DNA from: Zygnema cylindricum
Taxonomy: Eukaryota; Streptophyta; Zygnematophyceae; Zygnematales; Zygnemataceae
Length of the DNA stretch: 64,000 nucleotides
Reading direction: 5' to 3'
Assembly: GCA_037447655.1 (NCBI GenBank)
Contig: JBBHKE010002852.1
Location: forward strand, 62,001-126,000
Part shown: piece after piece, positions 50,501 through 60,200 of the stretch
Numbering within the stretch: the stretch's first letter is position 1
Layout of the letters: each line of letters begins with the position of its first letter
Program-made: the position numbers and the translations under genes
The notes under the pieces: model-generated
What the model was told of the DNA's origin: nothing
Databases searched by the model: none
The model's input: only the letters and a program-made list of their open reading frames with translations

Positions 50501-51156
50501 TACCCTAAACTGTAATGAACAACTAGAAAAAGGGCACATTCTAATTCATTGAAGAAGGCGAAAGTAAAAAAAAAGGACTGTCTGCAAAATTTGTCGATCA
50601 AGTTTATGGCCAAAATGTTGACGAAATGGACCAAAAATAAATAAATAAATAAGGGCATAAATCATAGAAAATCCAGTGAGATCAATAGTTGGAGCAAAAG
50701 AAATTTTCAAAAACCTGTGAGTCAAAAGACACTAGGAAGATGATACCTTAATCATTAAATATTTTACTCTTAAAAAAAAAAGGGGGGTGGCTGGGAAATT
50801 GGACACATACCACTAGTAGGAGCAGGAAATATTTGCAAATCCAGGAGGTAGAAAATTTCTACTGCGCTCCACATTGTTTGCTTATATTTACTTTGTTCAT
50901 TGGCGGAAATTTTGATTGTGTGGTTATCAATCGTTGGTTCGGTTGAATCCACCACAAAATCTTTGTATAAAGCTGTATTGGGTCCCACCTCCTCCAAAAC
51001 ATCTAGTCCTGAATATCTTAACTGCACAGGAGAGAGCGGGAGAAGAGAAGGGGGGAAAGGCAGAGAGAGGGGGTGTAGGGAGAGATAGTGGGTAGTAGAA
51101 AGAGGGGCAGAGGGGAGAGGAGAGGGGCAAAGAGAGAAGGAAGAGGGAGAAAGAGG

Positions 51157-51201
<45 letters not shown>

Positions 51202-54200
51202 GTTTGAAAGATGACCATCGAAGATGCTGACTCTTTCACGATACTCGGAATTTTTTTTTGCGATGTTGAGTAGGTGACATGTATTCACAAAGGAATCCTT
51301 TACCAATTAGGGCAACCACAAAATTAACTGCATTTTTACCCCAAAAAAGCCCTGGAATAACTTTTATTTTGAAAAAAAAGTCCCTTTTGTGAAAAAGAGG
51401 CCTCTCACCTGACCGTACATATAGATATCCATAATCCGGTCACCCACATTTTTAAACTGAAGTTCCGCAAAATGAAGCCGAATCAGGATATACGACTTGA
51501 AAGGAGAAATTGAAGAAATAAGGAGAGCTCTTGGGTTTTCTGTCGTCGAATCAACAATTTGTTGACTACGATAAATTTCAGGCGGAAGGAAATCGGGATA
51601 CTTTCCTGTTCTTGCAATTTCGAGATTGGTATTGGCGGTAAGCGTACGAACTGCCATAGATTTGCCGGTTGAAGGATTTATGTAAGAACTAGTACTGTCT
51701 CGAGACCAATATCGTGATTGAGCATCGGGTACTGACAATCCTCCAACATTTTGGCGTAAATAGTTGCGTAGTGTGTATTTTATTGTTAGGAGTTCCTGGT
51801 ACTGGGAAGAGGGCGCGGGAGTTACCTGCAATTGTAATACACAACAATGATTTTATAAGCGCTGTAAAGAATAAGATCGCGGAGATTTAATTCACATAAA
51901 AAATGCTTGAAGTGTTCGACATGATATGCATCATTGCAACACATAAATCATTGCAAAACATCCATTCCAGAATCAGGAAATTAGCACTGTGAACTTAATT
52001 TCATTAGAACCCTGAAATAAAATGATAATGCAGAACTGTAGATCGGAAATCTACTCCACTAAAAACAAAATAAAGCAAACTTTCTGGTTTTACAATTTAC
52101 CTCGATTGCATTTACATATGGAGCACCGGAATATAAAGTAAAGGTAATGGTCAAGTTTGAGGTTGAAACTGGAACAAGATACTCATATTCATATACTGAG
52201 AAAGAGGAGCCAACATTGACATTTGTCAATACCTGCAAAGCTTAGAAAAAGGTTGGAAAATCAGAATTAATACCAACAATTGGACTGTAGAGTGATTTAT
52301 TTATGACTGTAAATGGTCAGCAAGTAAATGATTTTTGACACTGAAATCACTTTTTTTGTAGTAAAGATCACACGTAAAGGTCGACTGTGTAAAAACATGC
52401 CATACAACAGTTTTCTTGAGCACAATGTTCTAGATGATTACAAAAATCAAACTGTTAATTGTTATTCACACAAGAGACTCTCAACATCAAACTCATATAA
52501 CCAAGCTTGCAAATGACCAAAGCAAAAGAAAAAAAAAATCGATTTCGGTCTTCACTTACCACATAGCCATTAAACGAAACGGATAAGTACCTCAGAGTCA
52601 TATTTCCAGGCTCAAAAAATGATAAACGCACCTGAAAAAAAGTGGAAGTATTCTTGCCATTGTCTTTTTTTCCAACCCGAGAAACATAATAGAGATAGTA
52701 CAATCATCCTAAAATTTAAGAAACAATTGCATAAGAAACTATCCTTTTTGTCCTCATTCAGGAAAGAGCAACTATCACGTACGCATCTGTGTCAAAAACT
52801 TTTGAAAAACAAACAAAAAAGGTAATTTAAAAAAAGAAAAAAAACTTACCAAAAACAGTTCTGCGCCCGAATCTAATGGAATGTTGTAGGAATTTTCAAC
52901 TCCAACAGGCCACTCCCTGTAGGTTTTGTATAGAGGGATATCACCGCCAAAATTATTACTAGAATACTCTTTTAAGTCGGAATCGTTGAGAGTTTTAGCA
53001 ATTCCTGTCGTAAAATAGTTATCTTTTTGCCATGAATTTCCTCCCTCGTCCGTATATGCTTCCCCTCCACAGTTGATTCTTATTGCCCCTGTATGAAAAA
53101 CCAGAGAGAGAGAAAAAAAAAAAAAAAACGCAAGTTAAACGTCCATAGATAATCCACAATCTGAATTGGTTTTCAATTTGAACAGCTTTTTCTTAATGCC
53201 AGTTTTATGCAAAAAGTCTATTAAAACGGAAGATTCATTTGTAATTTCTGCAATGTTTTTTACATTGCAGAAATTGAGGATAAAGATTAAACGTTTCATT
53301 CTGACATTTTAACAACAATATAATTCGAGTTAAGAACATAAAACATACAGAATAATCGCACTTTTTGCACCAGTCTTCCCATTCAGTGACGGACTGACGG
53401 GTGACAGACCGTACAGTTTAGTCGGGACGTAAACCCTAATCCAATTCAAATTTCCAAATTCTGGAATTTCGTAAAAATGCAAAATGGACGAATTGTGTTG
53501 TACTTGAGAGTACAAAAATTACTGTACGGACCTCCAGGACCGGTTTGGTTCCAAGAAACGCGATATTGATACACCTCGATACCACTTAAAATCGGTTCTT
53601 GTACGGCACTTTCGGTGTTTGGTACGATTCCAATTACAATCGAGAGAGAATCGAGATAAGGAAGTGAATTAAAATCCACATAGAAACCACTGTTACGCCC
53701 AACTTCAGAAATTATATCAAGGGCGCGTCGGACTACCTGCAACCAATCACACTTTTTTTGTTTTTAACTTTTTTTTTTCAGTCAGTTATCCACAACGGAA
53801 CTGAAAACAAAAGCTATAAGGAACCAGCAAGTCATTCTTGCAGATTTTGATATTTGTAGGCTTGCCAAATTAATTTGTATATATTTTTAGACATTTACAA
53901 CCAACTTGAAAATTGGAATTGAGGAATTTTTTTTCACGAGCTTCTTATGAATCTCAATGTACAAAGACAATATTGGCATGTACGATGCCGGAACATTATT
54001 CTTCAAAATATTTTAAAAATTGTCCAAATATTTCGAACTATACAACCAATACAATTTAACTCGCATTTTACGGAATAAAAGTAGAGTCATTTACAGTTTT
54101 CCTAAACCTCCGCACTTTATAAAAATAGTTCGAACTAATGGAGAGTCCGCCGACTACCAAAATTTCTTACAACATATTAATATCCCCTTTCATGAAACCG

Positions 54201-57200
54201 CTACCTTAGTGTCCTATTTGCAAAATAAAATAAAAATCAGCAAGCTTTTACACCCAGCGAAATACCAATAATTTTGACATTATGAAACATCCTCTTAATT
54301 AAAATGCTACTTACAGTTCCATGGAAAAAAAAAAAAAATGTTTTTCCGGCTTATTTTCACGAGTATTTATTATCCGCAGTCGAGAATCACTCACCAATCC
54401 ATTGATGTATATGTCCAGAAGCCTCTCTCCCACTGTCAAATTAGCAATTTCGGTAAAATACAACCGAATTAAATGATACGTACTAAATCAAACCGGTAAG
54501 GCAATCACGAGGCCATCGGAGCCGTTCATTTCCGCCGAGATTGTTCTCACGCCGTTAAAAACTCTGCTAGGAATCGTCTCTGGAAGTTTATTTGAACCGG
54601 AAATTGCGGACGGCGCATTGAGAATTGTTGAATTTTTGTTTGTGTAAAAATCCGGCGAATCCGACGGCCACAAACGTCCCAGGTCGTCGAAAAAGCTTTC
54701 TTCTCCGCACACAAATCGCCATTTTTTTATGAGAATAAATGTCCCCGTACCAATTTGTCGGTATTCGGTCGTAGTTGTGGCCTTCACAATCTGATTTCAC
54801 AGAAAAAAAAAAAAAAACGGAAAAAGCAAAACAAAAAAGGAAACAAGTCAAGAGCGTTTAGTTTTTCAAGAGAGTTAGTTTTTTTTTTTCTATTTTACTT
54901 TCTTATATGTTTTGAAGGAAAATAGTGTTATGAATTATACTCTAAGAACCTTATAATTTTTCATTCATAGTGTCAACCGCTTCGGGGCTATGTATGGTGG
55001 AAAGAAATATATATTATTATTATAATTTGTAATGTATAAAAAAACAAATGTAGGTTTTGCCTCAAATCTTTTGAACATAAATACGACATTTTTGGATAGA
55101 TGAAAATGGATCCGATACAATAAATAAAAAAAATAAAAAGCAAAACAAAAAAGGAAACAGCTGAAGAGAGGGCGAGAGGGAGAGAGGGGAAGTGGGAGAG
55201 AGGGGTAGAGGGAGAGGGAGAGGAAGAGGGAGAGAGAGAGGGAGAGGGAGACGGAGAGGGAGAGGGAGAGGGAGAGGGAGAGGGAGAGGGAGAGGAGAGG
55301 GAGAGGGAGAGGGAGAGGGAGAGGGAGAGGGAGGAAGGGAGATAGGGGGAGAGGGAAAGGGAGAGGGAGAGAGAAAGGAGAGAGGGAGAGAGAGGGAGAG
55401 AGAGAGGGGGAGAGGAAGAGAGGGAGAGGAGAGAGGGAGAGAGGGAGAGAGGGAGAGAGGGAGAGAAGGAGAGAGGGAGATCGGAAAGGAGACGAAGAGG
55501 GAGAAAGGAGACAGGCATAGCGAGAGAGAGAGGAGAGGGAGAGGAGGGAGGGAGGAAGAGAGGGAGGGAGGGAGGAAGAGAGGGAGGGAGGGAGGAAGAT
55601 GTTAAGATTCCTTAGGTTTTGCCTCAAATCTTTTGAACATAAATACGACATTTTTGGATAGATGAAAATGGATCCGATACAATAAATAAAAAACATGAAA
55701 AGCAAAACAAAAAAGGAAACAGCTGAAGAGAGGGCGAGAGGGAGAGAGGGGAAGTGGGAGAGGGAGAGGGAGAGGGAGAGGGAGAGGGAGAGGGAGAGGG
55801 AGAGGGAGAGGGAGACGGAGAGGGAGAGGGAGAGGGAGAGGGAGAGGGAGAGGGAGAGGGAGAGGGAGAGGGAGAGGGAGAGGGAGAGGGAGGAAGGGAG
55901 ATAGGGGGAGAGGGAAAGGGAGAGGGAGAGAGAAAGGAGAGAGGGAGAGAGGGAGAGAGAGAGGGGGAGAGGAAGAGAGGGAGAGGAGAGAGGGAGAGAG
56001 GGAGAGAGGGAGAGAGGGAGAGAAGGAGAGAGGGAGATCGGAAAGGAGACGAAGAGGGAGAAAGGAGACAGGCATAGCGAGAGAGAGAGGAGAGGGAGAG
56101 GAGGGAGGGAGGAAGAGAGGGAGGGAGGGAGGAAGAGAGGGAGGGAGGGAGGAAGATGTTAAGATTCCTAGGATCGGGGGATAGAATAGACGATCCCAAT
56201 GTAGGGATTGATGAGCCGGCCAGGATTATATAGGTTTAAGTGTGGATTTTTACCACAATTCCGGATATCGAGCAAACATTTCACGTACGTCAACACCCCC
56301 CCTCGAGAGGTAGCCGGTCATAATTGTCCATGTAAACCTAGTCCCCTTGGCTCCGATACCATGTTAAGATTCCTAGAATCGGAGGATAGAATGAACGATC
56401 CCAATAAAGGGAATGATGAGCCGGCCAGGATTTGAACCTGGGACCTTTCACTTTAGCTGTGAATGTACTAACCACTGTACCACCAGCTCAGATGTTACGC
56501 TGGTGGGTCCAATATTATATAGGTTTTAGTGTGGATTTTACCACAATTTCGGATATCGAGCGCACGTTTCACGTACGTCAACACCCCCACCCCACGTACG
56601 GCCAGGATTTGAACCTGAGACCTTTCACTTTAGCTCCGAACGCACTATCACTGTGCCACCAGCTCAGATGTTATGCTAGTGGGTCCAATTTTCCAATTTT
56701 ATATAGGTTTAAGTGTGGATTTTTACCACAATTCCGGATATCAAGCGCACATTGGGATCGTCTATTCTATCCCCTGATCCTAGGAATCTTAACAGAAGAG
56801 AGGGAGGGAGGGAGAGAGGGAGAGAGGGAGAGGAGAAAAAAGTTGTACTTCAATGCCAGAAATATGAGGCCGGCCGAGGTAGCTCAGAAAGGTGACGCTG
56901 ATGCCATTTTTGTCGATAGGAACAGAAAATTCTTCGAAACTTCCTCCTGCAGAGAAATTCAGAAGGACCTGCATTCTCCGTTTGCTTCTCAAATGACTCA
57001 GGTCGCAGGTCAAAACAGTTGAATTTGGATGGCGAGGGTCTCCCGGTTCGTTTCTTGGGCCACAAACTTCACTTCTTTCGTTGACCTTCAAACCGAAAAA
57101 GTCAATTTTGATTTAGCGCTTTACAGTAACCATGTCAGACTGCGACAGTGACAGCGACAGTGACAGCGACAGAAGTCTTAAAGTCTTAATGCGGCAAGGC

Positions 57201-60200
57201 TATAAGACGTTTTTTTTTTCTTTCTGAAGCTTTAATTTCTCTCCCCTCTCGGCCTTTTTTCCCTTCCCCTCACTCTCTCTCTGCCTCTCTCCGCCTCTTA
57301 CAGTTTTTTTTTCTTGATTCTGTGTACGTCTTTCCAAATAGGTGTCCATGGAGGATTTGATAAAAGACGACATGATGGAATTGGGTGTTAAAGTGGTATT
57401 TAAAACGATTAATAGTATTGCAAGAGGGACATATAATATGGTGACAGAATCTATGGAAAGAGTCTCATGGTTCATTGAAGTGAAACACAAAAAAGGAATC
57501 GACGAGCAAAAAATCATTTTTCAGATGCAACTTGAGAATAATATACTGTCTATTCACAAGCTTCCAAGCCAACAATCTTTGCATTTTAAATCTTTGTCAT
57601 CGAAAGGCAACTGGAAGTGGGAAAGAAATTTAGCTTCTCTCCAGTATTGTGAAACTGAAAGATCGGTCTTTATGGATCAGATGAAGAGGGGAGGCTTGGT
57701 AGAGGGAAATGTAACTCACATGTGTGCTGTCATGAGTCTCAAGGATCTGATTGGTCTGATGGCCTGTTGGCTTCTTTTCTTCTGGGAAGGGCTGGTAGCT
57801 GAAAAGGATTTCAATGACAGTAGATCCCTCATGGAGATAAAATGTCGTCATTATTCGCTTGAAAATGTGTATGATGGGGAAGTGACGATGGGGTACTGTA
57901 GCAAGCTTGACAAGTTTATGACATTATGTGTCAATGTAGTGTGTTTTCACATTGAGGAAAGTTATGGCATAGATGCTAGCTTGCAAGAAGAAAAATCTGA
58001 GGATAAAAGAGAGATGGGGGACCTATAAAATTCCTAAAATCGGGGGATATAATGAACGATCCCAATAAAGGGATTGATGAGCCGGCCAGGATTTGAACCT
58101 AGGACCTTTCACTTTAGCTGTGAATGTACTAACCACTGTACCACCAGCTCAGATGTTACGCTGGTGGGTCCAATATTATATAGGTTTTAGTGTGGATTTT
58201 ACCACAATTTCGGATATCGAGCGCACGTTTCACGTACGTCAACAACCCCACCCCACGTACGGCCAGGATTTGAACCTGAGACCTTTCACTTTAGCTCCGA
58301 ACGCACTATCACTGTGCCACCAGCTCAGATGTTATGCTAGTGGGTCCAATTTTCCAATTTTATATAGGTTTAAGTGTGGATTTTTACCACAATTCCGGAT
58401 ATCGAGCGCACATTGGGATCGTCTATTCTATCCCCTGATCCTAGGAATCTTAACAGAAGAGAGGGAGGGAGGGAGAGAGGGAGAGAGGGAGAGGAGAAAA
58501 AAGTTGTACTTCAATGCCAGAAATATGAGGCCGGCCGAGGTAGCTCAGAAAGGTGACGCTGATGCCATTTTTGTCGATAGGAACAGAAAATTCTTCGAAA
58601 CTTCCTCCTGCAGAGAAATTCAGAAGGACCTGCATTCTCCGTTTGCTTCTCAAATGACTCAGTCTCCCGTCACACTTTATTTATTTAAAACAGCACAGGC
58701 TTCTTCAGATTGTTAAGAGCAAATTGAATGTACGTTTACTAACTAAATTTTCCACAATTTAGCACTTTAGTATAATGTGTGAGATTTACAGATAGCAGCC
58801 GTTGTCATTAAAGTTTAGGGGAGAAACAAAATAATGAGTTTGTTTTCCGGTATCTATAAGAGGTTTGGTGGTCAAATCTTTTTAATGTCCTTGCTGTAAA
58901 CTGAAAAAATAGTGACATATTTCATGTTTTCAATTAGAATTTTACGAAGGAATGGTGAACTCAAATTTTACCTGGTGAAATTTGAATCAAAAACATAATA
59001 ATAATAACGATATCCTCATTTTCCGCACTTATAAAGTATGAAGTATAGAAATGGATTGTACACACACCCTCTTCATATGTAGTAGCGACATTATTACAAT
59101 AGCAAATATAGCTCGACTTTTTTTTATTAATTCTGAGACAGTTTTCGTATTTTTACTCACAGTCATGTCATTCAGAGCAATAGAAAAAGAACCGCCTGTT
59201 TGATTGACATAACCAAAACTAGAAAAATAGAGGCGAACCTGTCCAGTGAAAAAAAAGAAAAAAAAATAAAATAAAAACAAATATGAATAAATAGGCATTC
59301 AAAACTGCAAGGTAACCTTCCATAATATGCATGTTAAAATTCTCTGACAGGTTTCTTTTAACCCCAAAGCTGCATTTTCAATCCGTTTCTAAAACTAGAT
59401 TCCCATTACATTCAAACTATCTCTATATAACCACACCTATAAATGTCTCTAGGAATGCCTTTTTTTCTCCAGGCTCCATTGAAAATTGCTAGAGCTGGAA
59501 ACACTTTTGTACGTATAAAAGTGCATTCCTTTTGTTTGGTACTTTTGTACTTTTGTGTTTTTGTACTTTAGTACTTTGTGTACTCACCCAATAAACTCCG
59601 GATGTCAATGGAATATAGTATCCGAAACTTTGGTTGAAGTCAGTCGGCCATAAACGCGCCGTCGAAAAAATGTTTTCCGTTCGTTAAGGGCAGCGAGTGT
59701 GGTGTTTTCCCCTCCCACAACATAGGGAGAACTTAAATCTCCCGACCATACTCGTCCATAAACATCGGCTAGGGAGGGCCCACCACAATTAATGCGGATG
59801 ACGGAGACTGCATTGGATAACTGAGGCTAGATAAGAGATTTGTCGATGGGATTCAAAACGATAAGAGTACATTTTGTGAAAGACATAGACATTTGACACC
59901 AGTATAAGACAATGAATGTGGAGAGGGACACGTGTATAGCAACTTGGAGGCATTTTTTGCAGATAGAAATTGCCAAAGTGGCGATCGTATGGTCAAATTG
60001 AACTGTGGCAAACCCGTTGACAAAAAGTATGCGATGGCAGTTTTAAGAGACTATTGGCCACTTAAAGCATGGAGTGGTTCCTGTGCGATCACATAATGTA
60101 GAAGCATCCACTACAGAATGAGTTCTGAATTATTTTTGACAGTCATGGAGAAGCAGTATGATTCTAAATGGCAACACTTAAAATGCCAACATTCACTAAA

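Larger units (their letters stand above)
56157..56794 (-). mobile_element. TRIM-like LTR element with tRNA-like LTRs
   Basis: Flanked by the exact 5-bp duplication GAAGA (56152-56156 and 56795-56799). Ends are TGTTAAGATTCCT...AGGAATCTTAACA, the TG...CA form of LTRs, with inverted repeats of about 44 bp. A 433-bp LTR (56362-56794) is followed on the - strand directly by TGGTATCGGAGC (56361 downward), 11 of 12 matches to the usual plant initiator-Met primer-binding site. A truncated second LTR fills 56157 to about 56295, leaving only about 65 bp of internal sequence and no coding capacity. The LTR is two similar units of about 190 bp, each with a tRNA-like sequence. Confidence 0.75.
56368..57000. 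repeat. segmental duplication, copy 1 (LTR + GA tract + exon 1c)
   Basis: Near-identical to 58028-58661 with a constant offset of 1,661 bp. It carries most of the LTR, the GA tract and the malectin exon c of module 1. The copies diverge abruptly after caaatgactcag. Confidence 0.9.
58024..58455 (-). mobile_element. second LTR copy (solo, duplicated with flank)
   Basis: Corresponds to the 433-bp LTR at 56362-56794; the right end aggaatcttaaca is intact, the left end eroded (tataaaattcctaaaatcgg). Because the GA flank and exon 1c come with it, this copy arose by segmental duplication and not by a new insertion. Confidence 0.75.
58028..58661. repeat. segmental duplication, copy 2
   Basis: Matches 56368-57000 and includes exon 1c at 58510-58629 on the - strand. 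Both exon copies have the same open frame, acceptor GCAG and weak donor GTACAA. Confidence 0.9.
53532..59807 (-). other. malectin-like module 1 (decaying)
   Basis: Exons: a 59807-59588 ([20 protein letters not shown]), b 59238-59161 ([11 protein letters not shown]), c 58629-58510 with a near-identical second copy 56968-56849 ([14 protein letters not shown].., RPHISGIE), d 54790-54395 ([10 protein letters not shown].., [19 protein letters not shown]), e 53736-53532 ([18 protein letters not shown]). Exon a changes frame at a run of six A (59665-59670, + strand). One more base would join ..ALNERKTFF to [12 protein letters not shown]. Exon d has an in-frame TGA at 54488-54490. These two lesions, the duplicated exon c and the LTR/GA-repeat invasion mark this module as degenerating; sequencing error could explain the homopolymer but hardly all of it. 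Confidence 0.75.

Noticed and set aside
54965-56199. Long Ser/Pro/Leu- and Gly/Glu/Arg-rich ORFs on both strands
   Set aside because: Products of the GA microsatellite, which has few stop codons in any frame; no promoter, domain or start supports them.
56418-56489. Reassignment of UAG in this genome because of the CTA anticodon
   Set aside because: OEP80 ends naturally at TAG right after the conserved C-terminus, and the tRNA-like lies in a mobile LTR and lacks U33.
56157-56794. DNA transposon with 44-bp TIRs
   Set aside because: The TG..CA ends, 5-bp target duplication and adjacent Met-tRNA primer-binding site fit an LTR element better.
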